A stretch of 34,920 nucleotides of DNA from an uncultured Actinomycetes bacterium (GCA_903920435.1 CAIXMB010000199.1:1-34920), one strand, 5' to 3'; positions 1 to 11,191 are shown, numbered from the stretch's first letter. Numbers and translations are program-made. The notes: generated from the sequence alone by a model not told the origin.

Positions 1-329
<329 letters not shown>

Positions 330-653
330 TGTTTGATTGCTCGAGCAGCAAGCTGCTCGGCACATCTAGCGCCACCCGCATCCGGAATGGGATGTCGAGG
401 TGACAAGTTTGAAACTGACAGAACAAATCAATACTGACTTGCTTTGTTGTTTATATCTTTTCCAAAGGAATCCGAACCTACCGAAGTAGGCACGGGTTTT
501 TGGCATTTGACATTGTGCACGCTGTTGAGTTCTCAAGGATCGGACGCGCAAGAAACTCAGCCTTTCGGCGTGTTGTCTCAGGGCTCTTGCCTTTTGTTTC
601 AGACAAAGAAGTCTGTGTGCTACCCTCCCGCTCTCGCGCAGGGCAACTTGTCT
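330..653 (-). promoter_or_regulatory. rRNA operon leader with conserved actinobacterial element and hairpins
   Basis: Transcribed spacer between the rrn promoter and 16S. At 515-538 the minus strand reads CCTTGAGAACTCAACAGCGT and on into GCAC. TTGAGAACTCAA(C/T)AG-type sequences are a known hallmark of actinobacterial rRNA leaders, linked to boxA-like antitermination and RNase III processing. A UUCG hairpin (CCTAC-TTCG-GTAGG) lies at 477-490. A CGAGCAG/CTGCTCG hairpin at 342-359 sits just before the mature 16S end. Short ORFs here have no coding character. Confidence 0.75.
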
Positions 654-681
654 AACTTAGCACCTTCGCGGCTCTTGTCAA
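654..681 (-). promoter_or_regulatory. Main rRNA operon promoter
   Basis: On the minus strand a perfect -35 TTGACA (676-681) is followed after 16 bases by TAAGTT (654-659), which fits the actinobacterial -10 pattern TANNNT. Transcription would start near 647, giving a leader of about 320 bases. This is the best promoter match in the rrn upstream region. Confidence 0.7.
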
Positions 682-746
682 ATCGACCGGCCCGAGCATT
701 TCTGCCCGTTCCTATCGAGTGACCAGCTCTACGAGGTGGGTTACTC

Positions 747-776
747 ATCCTAAGATCTGAAGACAACTTGCCGCAA
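747..776 (-). promoter_or_regulatory. Possible second rRNA promoter
   Basis: On the minus strand TTGCGG (771-776), an 18-base spacer and TAGGAT (747-752). The -35 is weak but the -10 fits TANNNT. Tandem promoters are common before rrn operons. I see no other clear signal in 777-909, which separates tyrS from this site. Confidence 0.4.
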
Positions 777-909
777 GAGCGAGGCTCATCAGCGCGGTTG
801 CTATTTGACTTAGGATTTGGTCCCTCTTGAGGCCGGCTAGTTGAACGGTGCCTTTGCAAGCACTTCGTTCCGAACTTTCCGCACCTTTGGGGTGACAAGT
901 AAGAACTTT

Positions 910-963
910 ACGTGCGACGTGAACGGCTGGCAAATTTCAGCGAATCCCGGGCGTGTCGCACGT
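910..963 (-). terminator. Possible tyrS terminator (inverted repeat)
   Basis: A perfect 9-bp inverted repeat, ACGTGCGAC (910-918) and GTCGCACGT (955-963), starts 5 bases after the tyrS stop. The 36-base loop is long and only a weak T-rich stretch (TAAAGTTCTT) follows on the minus strand, so termination is uncertain. The arms could instead be a protein-binding site. Confidence 0.4.
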
Positions 964-968
964 GAACG

Positions 969-2276
969 CTATTCGACAAAGACGCCGGCGAGCGTCTTCT
1001 TCCCCCGTCGCAGCACGGCCATTCCGCCAATAAGCGCGCCCGCATCGAGCACGGATGCCTCGTCCTCGACCCGCGCGTTGTTGAGGTAGACCCCGCCCTC
1101 GGCGATCGAGCGCCGCGCCGCCCCCAGGCTGGGGCTCAGGCCGGTGTCGACCAGGAGCTGGGCGATCGAGCTCGTCGGCATGGTCGTCGTGTTGGGCAGT
1201 TCGCGCAATGCCGACTCGAGCGTCGCGGCATCGAGTGCCGCGAGGTCGCCCTGGCCGAAGAGGGCGTCGGCCGCGGCGATCGCGGCCTCGGTCGCGGCCT
1301 CGCCGTGCACGAGCGTGGTGACGATGCGCGCGACGATCTTCTGCCCCTCGCGCTTGAACGGCTCGGCGGAGTGCGCCTCCCCGATGCGCTCGATCTCGTC
1401 CCGGCTGAGGAAGGTGAACACCTTGAGTCGGTCGACGACGTCGGCGTCATCGGTATTGAGCCAGAACTGGTACATCGCGTACGGGCTCGTGAGCGCGGGG
1501 TCGAGCCAGATCGCGTTGCCCTCGCTCTTGCCGAACTTGCGGCCGTCGGAGTTGGTGACGAGCGGCGTTCCGATCGCGTGAACGGATGCCCCCTCCGCCC
1601 GCTTGACGAGATCGACGCCGCTCGTGAGGTTGCCCCACTGGTCGCTGCCGCCCGTTTGGAGGAGGCATCCGTACTCGAGGTACAGCTGGCGGAAGTCGAG
1701 GCCCTGCAGTATCTGGTAGCTGAACTCGGTGTAGCTGATGCCCTCGTCGGAGTTGAGGCGCGTGCTCACCGCGTCTTTCTTGATCATGGTGCCCACGCGG
1801 TAGTGCTTGCCGATGTCGCGCAGGAAGTCGATGGCGCTCATGGGCGCCGTCCAGTCGAGGTTGTTGACGAGCTTGGCGGCGTTGTCGCCGTCGAAACTCA
1901 GGAACTTGGCGACCTGTGCCTGCAGGTAGCCGACCCATTCCGCGACGACCGACGCCTCGTTGAGTGTGCGCTCGGCCGTCGGTTTCGGGTCGCCGATGAG
2001 GCCGGTCGACCCACCGACGAGTCCGAGCGGGCGGTGGCCGGCCAGCTGGAGTCGGCGCATGAGGAGCAGTTGCACGAGGTTGCCGAGGTGCAGGCTCGGC
2101 GCCGTGGGGTCGAAGCCGCAGTAGTAGGTGATGGGCGGGCCCGCCAGGAGCGCACTGAGTTCCTCGGGGTTCGTCGATACGTGCACGAGACCGCGCCAGT
2201 TGAGCTCCTCCCAGATGCTGGGGAAGGAGTCGTCGTTGCGCTGGTTGCTGAGGGATTCCGATGCGGGGGCTGACAC
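969..2276 (-). CDS. tyrS: Tyrosyl-tRNA synthetase
   Basis: Class I aminoacyl-tRNA synthetase that activates tyrosine and charges tRNA-Tyr in the cytosol. The 435-residue product has the family's normal length. The HIGH-type motif is HLGN at residues 63-66, after the tyrosine-pocket sequence YYCGFDPTAPS; the KMSKS-type loop is KFGKS at 247-251. An S4-like RNA-binding domain fills roughly residues 365-430. The start is GTG at 2276; there is no Shine-Dalgarno sequence, but a -10 hexamer lies 7 bases upstream, so I infer leaderless initiation. It lies upstream of the rrn operon in the same direction. The VOC gene stops 28 bases before it. Confidence 0.97.
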   Translation of the reverse strand: MSAPASESLSNQRNDDSFPSIWEELNWRGLVHVSTNPEELSALLAGPPITYYCGFDPTAPSLHLGNLVQLLLMRRLQLAGHRPLGLVGGSTGLIGDPKPTAERTLNEASVVAEWVGYLQAQVAKFLSFDGDNAAKLVNNLDWTAPMSAIDFLRDIGKHYRVGTMIKKDAVSTRLNSDEGISYTEFSYQILQGLDFRQLYLEYGCLLQTGGSDQWGNLTSGVDLVKRAEGASVHAIGTPLVTNSDGRKFGKSEGNAIWLDPALTSPYAMYQFWLNTDDADVVDRLKVFTFLSRDEIERIGEAHSAEPFKREGQKIVARIVTTLVHGEAATEAAIAAADALFGQGDLAALDAATLESALRELPNTTTMPTSSIAQLLVDTGLSPSLGAARRSIAEGGVYLNNARVEDEASVLDAGALIGGMAVLRRGKKTLAGVFVE

Positions 2277-2283
2277 GGGTTAA

Positions 2284-2289
2284 ACCGTA
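2284..2289 (-). promoter_or_regulatory. -10 box of leaderless tyrS promoter
   Basis: TACGGT on the minus strand, 7 bases before the GTG start. Transcription would begin at or next to the start codon. No convincing -35 is visible. It lies between the VOC stop and tyrS, so tyrS need not depend on readthrough. Confidence 0.6.
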
Positions 2290-2304
2290 GCGGAGCGGGG
2301 AGCC

Positions 2305-2649
2305 CTACTCGGTCTTGTCGAACAGCCCGATCACATTGCCCTCGCTGTCTTTGATGTAGACCCAGCGGGAGTTCTCGTCGAGCGGCTGGATCTCGCCCAG
2401 CTGCGAGCCGCCGTTGGCCACCGCCTTGGCGACGGTCTCCTCGATGTTGTCGACGGTGAACACCACAGTGGGGTGCGAGAGCACGCCCTCGACGTGCAGG
2501 TCGCCGTTGATGCCCTTCTCCTGCGGCTGCAGGAGCATGCCCATGTCGTCGCCCCACGGCTCGTAGCCGAAATCGAGCACCTGCTTGTAGAACGCCTGGG
2601 CGCGCTTGATGTCGCTGGACGGGATCTCGAAGTGCTCTACGAAGGCCAT
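2305..2649 (-). CDS. VOC (glyoxalase/bleomycin resistance) family protein
   Basis: Small cytosolic 114-residue protein made of a single vicinal-oxygen-chelate module. It opens with the family's typical N-terminus (VEHFEIPSSDIKRAQAFYKQ) and ends with the usual WVYIKDSEGNVIGLF strand. A protein this size would form the active site as a dimer. The substrate cannot be told from sequence; relatives include glyoxalases, dioxygenases and antibiotic-binding proteins. Start ATG at 2649 has no Shine-Dalgarno sequence. AATGCT lies 6 bases upstream and is a weak -10 candidate, so this gene may also be leaderless. It stops 28 bases before tyrS. Confidence 0.85.
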   Translation of the reverse strand: MAFVEHFEIPSSDIKRAQAFYKQVLDFGYEPWGDDMGMLLQPQEKGINGDLHVEGVLSHPTVVFTVDNIEETVAKAVANGGSQLGEIQPLDENSRWVYIKDSEGNVIGLFDKTE

Positions 2650-2687
2650 GGGACTAGCATTGCCGGTCCGGTCGCGCGGATCAACGC

Positions 2688-2774
2688 ACTTGCGTTTCTA
2701 AGCTTGATCAACCCAAACTTGCGCCTATAGACTTGATTGCAATCGACTTGCGTCTCCAAACTTGAGGAACCTAT
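2688..2774 (+). repeat. Three 29-bp tandem units with six phased CTTG half-sites
   Basis: Three head-to-tail units begin at 2688, 2717 and 2746, exactly 29 bp apart. Each opens with ACTTGCG and has a second CTTGA 14 bases in, so [A/G]CTTG recurs at 2688, 2702, 2717, 2731, 2746 and 2760 (alternating 14 and 15 bp). The rest of each unit has diverged. The array holds a promoter (2704-2731) and the perfect palindrome GATTGCAATC (2735-2744). Its last CTTGA runs into the ribosome-binding site of the next gene. It looks like a control region for the 2773-3929 operon. Confidence 0.8.
2704..2731 (+). promoter_or_regulatory. Promoter of the SatD-like operon, inside the repeats
   Basis: TTGATC (2704-2709), a 16-base spacer and TATAGA (2726-2731). 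The predicted start near 2738 falls on the palindrome GATTGCAATC, which would suit an autoregulatory operator. The leader would be about 35 bases and end in a GAGGA Shine-Dalgarno sequence. Confidence 0.5.
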
Positions 2775-3393
2775 GTTCATCATTACCGCTGATCAGATCG
2801 ACAGTCGTCACCGCGACGACCTGGCCGGCCCTGCCGTGACCGCCCTCAACACGCGGTACGGCGAGCGGATCGCCCTGCCCGTCGACCGGAATGCCGGGGA
2901 CGAGATCCAGGCCCTCGCCGCGGACCCGATGACCGCTCTCGCGATCATCGCCGACCTCACTCGAACGGGCACGTGGAGCGTCGGGTGCGGCGTCGGGCAT
3001 GTCCGCACTCCCCTGCCCGCCCACACGCGGGAGGCGAGCGGGGCCGGCTTCATCGCGGCACGCGCCGCGGTCGATCGCGCGAAGGGCGCGCAGCTGCACT
3101 TCGCGCTCGAGAGCGAGTCGCCCCGCAATGCCCCCGCCGCGGAGGCGCTCATCGAGTTGCTGCTGCTCATCCGTTCGCGACGCACGCCCGAGGGGTGGGA
3201 GCTGTTCGACCTCGTCGCGAGCGGCCTCACGCAGACCGCGGCGGCACAGGTGCTCGGCATCAGCCCGCAAGCGGCGAGCCAGCGTGCGCGGACCGCGGCG
3301 ATCCGCACGGAGCTCGCTGCCCTGCCCGCACTCGCGAGCGTGCTCTCGCGCCTCGACGCCGACACCGACGAGAATGGGCAGGAGGAGGGGTGA
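2773..3393 (+). CDS. SatD-like protein: cyclase-like N-terminal domain plus C-terminal helix-turn-helix
   Basis: A 206-residue cytosolic protein resembling the SatD family (named from a streptococcal secretion and acid-tolerance locus; function unknown). Visible motifs are TADQIDSR (5-12), AGDEIQAL (41-48), GCGVGHVRTP (71-80), then AGFIAARAAVDRA. This order (Asp strand, G-D hairpin, GxGxG strand) recalls class III nucleotidyl cyclase or GGDEF palm folds, an inference that needs a profile search. Residues 152-176 (LTQTAAAQVLGISPQAASQR) are a clear helix-turn-helix, so the protein probably binds DNA. ATG at 2773 is chosen because GAGGA precedes it; an in-frame ATG at 2737 has no such site. Its stop overlaps the next start by one base (TGATG). 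Confidence 0.75.
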   Translation: MFIITADQIDSRHRDDLAGPAVTALNTRYGERIALPVDRNAGDEIQALAADPMTALAIIADLTRTGTWSVGCGVGHVRTPLPAHTREASGAGFIAARAAVDRAKGAQLHFALESESPRNAPAAEALIELLLLIRSRRTPEGWELFDLVASGLTQTAAAQVLGISPQAASQRARTAAIRTELAALPALASVLSRLDADTDENGQEEG

Positions 3394-3929
3394 TGAGCAT
3401 CATCATGATCGCAGTGGCAGTCGTCGGCCTGGTCTTCGCGATCCTCGCGCAGGGCGCCAGGCGGCACTGGCTCGTCATCGGCTCCGCCGTAGTGGTCGCT
3501 GCCGCCGTGGTGGCCTCGGTCGCGGTGCCGCCCGCCGGGCAGCCCACGTGGGCGGCGGTGGCCATCGGGATCGTGTTCAGCGCCATCGGCGTGCTCGGCG
3601 GCAGCCCCGTGGTCGCGCTCGTGCTGCGCTTCGCCCAGGGCGGCGTCGAGCTGGGCGACCACGGCGGCATCGTGGTCGATGACGACGCCCCGCACGGCCG
3701 CGAGATCCTCCGCGGCGGCGCGACGATCGGCTACCTCGAGCGGTTCGCCCTGATCGGCGCGGTCATCGCGGGTCAGGCCGCCGCGGTCGCCCTCATCATC
3801 GCCATCAAGGGGCTCGGTCGATTCTCCGAACTCGACGACAGCCGCGCGCGCGAGCGCTTCATCATCGGAACGCTCACGAGCCTGTGCTGGGCCGGCGCGT
3901 GCGTCGCCGCCGCCATCATCGCGAGCTAG
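3393..3929 (+). CDS. Five-helix membrane protein paired with the SatD-like gene
   Basis: A 178-residue integral membrane protein of unknown function. Hydrophobic segments lie at about 2-20, 27-46, 53-80, 118-138 and 156-177. A polar cytoplasmic or external stretch (81-117) carries GGIVVDDDAPHGREIL. The segment IKGLGRFSEL (138-147) followed by ERFIIGTLTS (154-163) looks conserved-family-like rather than random. The ATG overlaps the upstream TGA, with GGAGGAGG just before it, so the two genes are translationally coupled and probably act together. SatD-type genes commonly have a membrane partner. Its TAG shares CTAG with the stop of the convergent glycosylase gene. Confidence 0.75.
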   Translation: MSIIMIAVAVVGLVFAILAQGARRHWLVIGSAVVVAAAVVASVAVPPAGQPTWAAVAIGIVFSAIGVLGGSPVVALVLRFAQGGVELGDHGGIVVDDDAPHGREILRGGATIGYLERFALIGAVIAGQAAAVALIIAIKGLGRFSELDDSRARERFIIGTLTSLCWAGACVAAAIIAS

Positions 3930-4506
3930 CTGCGCTTCTTCGCCACCGCCGGCTTGTAGGGCGAGACCGTCGGGTCGCCCGGGATCCAGAATCGCCACGG
4001 GTACTGGTCGGTGCCGCCTGCCCCCGACACCCCCGTGCGCGGACCGGTCGCGTGCGGCGTCGGCGACGCGGGCAGCTCGAGGTGGAAGCGCGGGCCGTCG
4101 AGGCTCGCTCCCCCATCGGCGAGCGTGATGCCGAGAGCCACGCACAGCCGGGCGGGGCCGCGCGCGAGGTCGGTGTCGGTGCGGCTGGTCGTGCGGCGGC
4201 GGCGCGCGGCATCCGTGCCCTCGACGATCTCACCGGCACGCAGCAGCACCGCAGTCGCGATTCCATCGGGCGAGCACACCACGTTCGCGCACACGTGCAT
4301 GCCGTAGGTGAAGTACGTGTAGACGTGCCCGGGCGGGCCGTACATGACGGCGTTGCGCTTACCCGGCCCGCGGAACGCGTGGGAACCGGGGTCGATCTCG
4401 CCCAGGTACGCCTCGACCTCGGTGATGCGCAGCGTGACGCCGTCCACCCGCAGCAGGCCGCCCAGCAGCAGCGGGGCGACCTCCGTCGACGGGCGTTCCA
4501 GGAGCT

Positions 4507-6062
<1,556 letters not shown>

Positions 6063-6986
6063 CTAGCTATTCTCCAGCAACCACACCATGAGGGCCTTCT
6101 GGGCGTGCAGGCGGTTCTCCGCCTCATCCCAGATGACACTCTGCGGTCCGTCGATGACCTCGCTCGTGACCTCGTAGCCGCGGTCTGCGGGCAGGCAGTG
6201 CAGGAAGATCGCGTCGGGCTTCGCGAGCGCCATCATGTCGGCGTCGACCTTGTACGACGAGAGGGATGCCACGCGCGCAGCCTTCTCGTCCTCCTTGCCC
6301 ATCGACACCCACGTGTCGGTGACGACCACGTCGGCACCCGCGACCGCCTCGAGCGGATCGGTGTAGATCGTGACCGACCCCCCGGTCTGCACGGCGATCG
6401 CGTCGGCGTCGGCGACGACCCGCTCGTCGGGCATGTAGTCGGCGGGGCAGGCGACGCGCACGTGCATGCCGGCGGTCGCGCCCGCCAGCAGGTACGAGTG
6501 CACCATGTTGTCCGCGCCGTCGCCGAGGAAGGTGACGGTGAGACCCGCGAGCGTGCCCTTGTGCTCGCGGATGGTGAGCAGGTCGGCGAGCAGCTGGCAC
6601 GGGTGGAACTCGTCGCTCAGCGCGTTGATCACCGGCACGGTGGTGTCGGCTGCCATCTCGACGAGGCCGGACTGGGCGTAGGTGCGCCAGACGATCGCGG
6701 CGACCTGGCGCTCGAGCACGCGCGCGGTGTCGGACGGGCTCTCCTTGCCGCCGAGCTGGCTGTTGGCCGTGGAGATGATGAGCGGCTGGCCGCCGAGGTC
6801 GGCGATGCCGACCGCGAACGAGACACGAGTGCGAGTCGACGACTTGTCGAAGATCACGGCGACCGTCTGCGGGCCGGCGAGGGGCGTGCGGCCCCAGCGG
6901 TCGGCCTTGATCTGCTCGGCGAGGTCGAGGATCGCGGTCTGCTCGGCCTGGGTCAGGTCGTCGTCGCGCAGGAAGTGGCGGGTCAT
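6063..6986 (-). CDS. argF: Ornithine carbamoyltransferase
   Basis: Makes citrulline from ornithine and carbamoyl phosphate. The 307-residue product carries the carbamoyl-phosphate motif SSTRTR (49-54), HPCQ (128-131) and the ornithine-site HCLP (263-266), the standard anabolic OTCase set. The ATG overlaps the argD TGA by four bases (ATGA). In many actinobacteria argR and argG follow argF; here argH follows immediately. Confidence 0.97.
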   Translation of the reverse strand: MTRHFLRDDDLTQAEQTAILDLAEQIKADRWGRTPLAGPQTVAVIFDKSSTRTRVSFAVGIADLGGQPLIISTANSQLGGKESPSDTARVLERQVAAIVWRTYAQSGLVEMAADTTVPVINALSDEFHPCQLLADLLTIREHKGTLAGLTVTFLGDGADNMVHSYLLAGATAGMHVRVACPADYMPDERVVADADAIAVQTGGSVTIYTDPLEAVAGADVVVTDTWVSMGKEDEKAARVASLSSYKVDADMMALAKPDAIFLHCLPADRGYEVTSEVIDGPQSVIWDEAENRLHAQKALMVWLLENS

Positions 6987-8158
6987 GCGTTGGCCTCCAG
7001 AGCCTTGGTGAACTTCTCGATGAACTCGGCGACATCCGCCTCGGTGATGATCAGCGCCGGTGCGAGACGGATGCTCGTGTCGTTGGGCGCGTTGACGATG
7101 AGCCCGAGGCTCGCCGCCGAGGCAACCACCGCGGGGGCGACGGGCTTCGCCAGCCCCACGCCGATCAGCAGCCCCTGGCCGCGGATCTCGTCCACGAGTG
7201 GGAGGCCCGCGAGTGCTGCACGGATCTGGCCGCCGCGCTCGGCCGCATTGGCGACGAGGCCCGCTGATTCGATCTCGCCCAGGACGGCGTTCGCCGCCGC
7301 GGTCACGAGCGGGTTGCCGCCGTACGTGCTGCCGTGCTGGCCGGCGACGAGCAGGTCGGCGGCCGCACCGTAAGCGACGAGTGCGCCGATGGGCACTCCC
7401 CCGCCGATGCCCTTGGCGAGCGCGATCGCGTCGGGCACGATGCCCGTCTTCTGGAAGGCGAACCAGGAGCCGGTGCGCCCGGCGCCCGTCTGGATCTCGT
7501 CGAGGATGAGCAGCACGCCGTGCTTCGCGGTGATCTCCCGTGCGGCAGCGAGGTAGCCCTCCGGCAGGTCGATGACACCCGCCTCACCCTTGATCGGCTC
7601 GACGAAGAGGGCGGAGACATCCGGCCCGATCGCCGCCTCGAGGGCCGCGATCGTCGAGTCGATGTGCTCGACGTTCGGCAGCAGCGGCTCGAACGGCTCG
7701 CGCAGCGCAGGCTTGCCGGTGAGCGAGAGCGAGCCCATAGTGCGCCCGTGGAAGCTGTTCTGCAGAGCGAGGATGCGCGGGCGCCCGGTGCGGCGCGCGA
7801 GTTTGATACCCGCCTCGATCGCCTCGGCGCCCGAGTTGCAGAAGTACACCCGGTCGCCGCCGGTGAGGCGCAGCAGGCGCGCGGCGAGCTCGAGCTGCGG
7901 AGGCGTCGCGAAGTAGTTGGAGACGTGGCCGAGGGTCGCGATCTGCTCGCTGACCGCCTTCACGAGCACCGGGTGCGCGTGACCGAGCGAGAGCACGGCG
8001 ATGCCGCCGAGGAAATCGAGGTACTTGTTGCCCTCGGAGTCCCACACGCGGGCGCCCTCGCCGCGCACGAGCTCGGCGCTCGGCAGGGCCGCGGACTTCA
8101 TGATCTTGTTCTGATAATCCTCTTGCCACGCCTGCACTGAGCCTGTCGAATGTGTCAT
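6983..8158 (-). CDS. argD: Acetylornithine aminotransferase
   Basis: PLP-dependent class III aminotransferase converting N-acetylglutamate semialdehyde to N-acetylornithine. 391 residues, normal for the family. [15 protein letters not shown] (108-122) is the cofactor phosphate region, [14 protein letters not shown] (217-230) holds the PLP-ring aspartate, and Lys249 in ALAKGIGGG is the Schiff-base lysine. I start it at ATG 8158, which overlaps the argB stop by four bases (ATGA). The frame stays open further upstream, but that stretch is argB read out of frame. Confidence 0.97.
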   Translation of the reverse strand: MTHSTGSVQAWQEDYQNKIMKSAALPSAELVRGEGARVWDSEGNKYLDFLGGIAVLSLGHAHPVLVKAVSEQIATLGHVSNYFATPPQLELAARLLRLTGGDRVYFCNSGAEAIEAGIKLARRTGRPRILALQNSFHGRTMGSLSLTGKPALREPFEPLLPNVEHIDSTIAALEAAIGPDVSALFVEPIKGEAGVIDLPEGYLAAAREITAKHGVLLILDEIQTGAGRTGSWFAFQKTGIVPDAIALAKGIGGGVPIGALVAYGAAADLLVAGQHGSTYGGNPLVTAAANAVLGEIESAGLVANAAERGGQIRAALAGLPLVDEIRGQGLLIGVGLAKPVAPAVVASAASLGLIVNAPNDTSIRLAPALIITEADVAEFIEKFTKALEANA

Positions 8159-9006
8159 GCGGGTACTACCTCCGTGCCGATACCGCTCTGGGTGAAGACC
8201 TCGAGCAGGATTGAGTGCTTCTCGCGGCCGTCGATGATGGCGGCCTTGGGCACTCCCCCGGCCACCGCCTCGAGGCACGCTGCCATCTTGGGGATCATGC
8301 CCGACTCGAGGCTCGGCAGTAGCTGCTCGAGCTCGGCGGTGGTGATGACGCTCACGAGCGAGTCGCGGTCTGGCCAATCGCTGTAGAGGCCGGCCACGTC
8401 GGTGAGGATCACGAGCTTCGCGGCCCCGAGCGCCACCGCGAGCGCGGCCGCGGCGCGGTCGGCGTTGACGTTGAGCCAGCTGTCTGGGCCATTGGCCACG
8501 GTCGACACCACGGGGATGTGCCCGTCTCCCAGTATCCGGAGAACGCCGTCAGGGTCGACGGCCGTTACGTCGCCCACGAGCCCGAGGTCGCCGCGCACCT
8601 CGCCCGTGAAGAGCCCGTGCTCGTCGCCGGAGATGCCGCGCCCGAGGTCGCCGTGCTCGTTGATGAGCGCGACGAGCTCGCCGCCCACCTGCTCCTTGAG
8701 CACCTGCCGGATGACCGGCATCGACTCGGCCGTCGTGACCCGGTACCCGCCCCGGAACTCGCTCGGGATGCCCCGGCGCGTGAGCTCCGCGGTGATCTGC
8801 GGTCCCCCGCCGTGCACGACCACGGGCTTCACGCCCGCGTAGCGCAGGTAGACCATGTCCTCCGCGAAGGCGCGCTTGAGCTCGTCGTCGATCATGGCGT
8901 TGCCGCCGAACTTCACCACGATGATCTCGTCGTGGAACCGCTTGAGCCAGGGCAGTGCCTCGATGAGCACTGCCGCCTTGGCCGCGGCCTGATCCTGGCT
9001 GACCAT
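8155..9006 (-). CDS. argB: Acetylglutamate kinase
   Basis: Phosphorylates N-acetylglutamate, usually the arginine-feedback-regulated step. 283 residues. The N-terminal lysine loop VVKFGGNAM (30-38) and the substrate-binding [10 protein letters not shown] match the amino acid kinase family. The N-terminal extension before VVKFGG, with a helix rich in Ala and Leu, is of the type that lets arginine-sensitive NAGKs form hexamers; this is inference. The ATG overlaps the argJ TAA by one base. Confidence 0.97.
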   Translation of the reverse strand: MVSQDQAAAKAAVLIEALPWLKRFHDEIIVVKFGGNAMIDDELKRAFAEDMVYLRYAGVKPVVVHGGGPQITAELTRRGIPSEFRGGYRVTTAESMPVIRQVLKEQVGGELVALINEHGDLGRGISGDEHGLFTGEVRGDLGLVGDVTAVDPDGVLRILGDGHIPVVSTVANGPDSWLNVNADRAAAALAVALGAAKLVILTDVAGLYSDWPDRDSLVSVITTAELEQLLPSLESGMIPKMAACLEAVAGGVPKAAIIDGREKHSILLEVFTQSGIGTEVVPA

Positions 9007-10157
9007 TACGACGAGTACGCGGAGTTCTCGTGCACGTAGTCGTGCGTGAGGTCGTTGGTCAGGATCGTCGCGCTCTCGGTGCCGACCCGCAGGTCGATGA
9101 GCAGGTCAACGCGGCGTGGCGTGATGTCCACCTCGCTGCGCGGGCGGTCGGGCGCGCCCGCGTGGCACACGCGCACCCCGTTCATGCTGACGTCGACGTC
9201 GTAGGGGTCGAACGCGGCATCCGTGGTGCCGATCGCCGCGAGCACGCGACCCCAGTTCGGATCGTTGCCGAACACGGCGGCCTTGAACAGGTTGTTGCGC
9301 GCCACCGAACGGCCGACGATCACGGCGTCGTCCTCGGTGAGGGCGCCCACGACCTCGATCCGGATGTCGTGGCTCGCGCCCTCGGCGTCGCCCTGCAGTT
9401 GCTCGGCGAGATCGAGGCACACGCTCGTGAGGGTCGCGACGAAGTCGTCGAAATCGGGCTCGACACCGGAGGCACCGGACGCGAGGAGGGAGACCTGGTC
9501 GTTCGTCGACATGCAGCCGTCGGAGTCGAGGCGGTCGAAGCTCACGTGCGTGGCCCTGCGCAGGGCGATGTCGAGCTCGGCGCTGGAGAGCACCACGTCG
9601 GTGGTGATGACGACGAGCATCGTCGCGAGGCCGGGCGCGAGCATGCCCGCGCCCTTCGCCATGCCACCGACCGTGTACCCGCCCGTGCCGGTGCGCACCG
9701 AGCGCTTGGGCTTCGAGTCGGTGGTCATGATCGCGCGGCTCGCCTCCTCGCCGTGGTCGCCGAGGCCGGATGCCGCGGCCGCAACCCCGGCGAGCACCTT
9801 GTCGAGCGGCAGCTGGTCGCCGATGAGCCCCGTGGAGCACACGAGCACGTCGCCCGCGCTCACACCGAGCGCCGCGCCGACCGCCTCTGCCGTCGAGTGC
9901 GTGACCTGGAAGCCCTGGGCCCCGGTGAAGCAGTTCGCGCCGCCCGAGTTGAGCACGATGGCACTCACCGTGCCGTCGGCGATGACCTGCTGCGACCAGA
10001 TGATCGGGTTGGCCTTCGACCTGTTGCTCGTGAAGACGACGGCGGCGTTCTGCAGCGGCCCGCGGTTGACGACGAGCGCGAGATCGAGCCCGCCGCTCGC
10101 CTTGAGCCCTGCGGTGACGCCTGACGCGTCGAAGCCGGAAGCTGCTGTGACGCTCAC
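9006..10157 (-). CDS. argJ: Bifunctional ornithine acetyltransferase / N-acetylglutamate synthase
   Basis: Recycles the acetyl group from acetylornithine to glutamate. 383 residues. The self-cleavage site lies in [20 protein letters not shown], between Ala178 and Thr179, with Thr179 the nucleophile of the beta chain. Whether it can also use acetyl-CoA cannot be read from sequence. The GTG start overlaps the argC TGA by two bases (GTGA). The reading frame is open further upstream, but that part lies within argC and encodes no family sequence. Confidence 0.95.
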   Translation of the reverse strand: MSVTAASGFDASGVTAGLKASGGLDLALVVNRGPLQNAAVVFTSNRSKANPIIWSQQVIADGTVSAIVLNSGGANCFTGAQGFQVTHSTAEAVGAALGVSAGDVLVCSTGLIGDQLPLDKVLAGVAAAASGLGDHGEEASRAIMTTDSKPKRSVRTGTGGYTVGGMAKGAGMLAPGLATMLVVITTDVVLSSAELDIALRRATHVSFDRLDSDGCMSTNDQVSLLASGASGVEPDFDDFVATLTSVCLDLAEQLQGDAEGASHDIRIEVVGALTEDDAVIVGRSVARNNLFKAAVFGNDPNWGRVLAAIGTTDAAFDPYDVDVSMNGVRVCHAGAPDRPRSEVDITPRRVDLLIDLRVGTESATILTNDLTHDYVHENSAYSS

Positions 10158-11185
10158 GGTGCCACCCCATCTGTCGTGAGTCCTGTCGTCTCGGGGAATC
10201 CGAGCGCGATGTTCGCCGACTGGATCGCGGCGCCCGCGGTCCCCTTGACGAGGTTGTCGATCGCCGAGACCACCACGACGCGGCCGGCGGCCTCGTCGAC
10301 AGCACGCCCCATGAGGCACGTGTTGGCGCCGAGCGTGTCAGCCGTGCGCGGGAACTGGCCGTCGGGCAGCACGTGCACGAACGGCTCGTCGGCGTAGGCG
10401 GCCTCCCACGCGTCGCGCACCTGGGCCTTCGTGACGCCGGGCGCGAGGCGCGCGGTCGAGGTGGCGAGGATGCCGCGGCTCATCGGCACGAGCACCGGGG
10501 TGAACGACACGCTCACGCCGCTGCCGCCGGCGAGTTCGAGGTTCTGCCGGATCTCGGGCGTGTGCCGGTGGATGCCGCCCACCTGGTACGCGTTCGCCGA
10601 ACCGAGCAGCTCGCTCGCGAGCAACTCGGTCTTGAGGGACTTGCCCGCTCCCGACGGCCCGACCGCGAGCACGGCGACGAGGTCGGCCGACTCGATGACG
10701 CCCGCGGCGATGCCGGGAGCGAGGGCGAGCGTGATCGCCGTGACGTTGCATCCGGGCACCGCGATGCGCGTCGCACCCGCGAGGGCGGCGCGCTGCTGGG
10801 CGAGCTCGGGCAGGCCGTAGGTCCAGGCGCCGTAGTAGTCGCCGCCGTAGAACTGGGCCCAGTCGGCCTCGCTCGTCAGGCGGTGGTCGGCGCCGCAGTC
10901 GATCACGAGCGTGCCCTCGGGGAGGTCCCCCGTCACCCCGCCGGACTTGCCGTGGGGCAGGGCGAGGAACACGACGTCATGGCCGGCGAGGGTCGCGGCA
11001 TCCGTCGGCTGCAGCTGGAGGTGGGCGAGCGAGCGCAGGTGCGGCTGCGCGGCGATGAGCGGCTGGCCGGCGTTCTGGAACGCCGTGACGGTCGTGATCT
11101 CGAACTCGGGGTGGGCACTGAGCAGGCGCAGCACCTCACCTCCGGCATAGCCGCTGGCACCAGCCACGGCGACGGAAAGGGACAT
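10154..11185 (-). CDS. argC: N-acetyl-gamma-glutamyl-phosphate reductase
   Basis: NADPH-dependent reduction of acetylglutamyl phosphate. 343 residues, with the Rossmann motif GASGYAGGE (9-17) at the N-terminus and the catalytic Cys146 in [10 protein letters not shown]. First gene of the arg operon. There is no Shine-Dalgarno sequence before ATG 11185; TAAGGT lies 6 bases upstream, so it is probably leaderless. A second, longer transcript may start further up at the Arg-rich short ORF (11271-11345). Confidence 0.97.
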   Translation of the reverse strand: MSLSVAVAGASGYAGGEVLRLLSAHPEFEITTVTAFQNAGQPLIAAQPHLRSLAHLQLQPTDAATLAGHDVVFLALPHGKSGGVTGDLPEGTLVIDCGADHRLTSEADWAQFYGGDYYGAWTYGLPELAQQRAALAGATRIAVPGCNVTAITLALAPGIAAGVIESADLVAVLAVGPSGAGKSLKTELLASELLGSANAYQVGGIHRHTPEIRQNLELAGGSGVSVSFTPVLVPMSRGILATSTARLAPGVTKAQVRDAWEAAYADEPFVHVLPDGQFPRTADTLGANTCLMGRAVDEAAGRVVVVSAIDNLVKGTAGAAIQSANIALGFPETTGLTTDGVAP

Positions 11186-11191
11186 GGGTCA

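Noticed and set aside
2688-2774. CRISPR array
   Set aside because: The 29-bp period suggests it, but units are directly adjacent without spacers, only three are present, and no cas gene is near.
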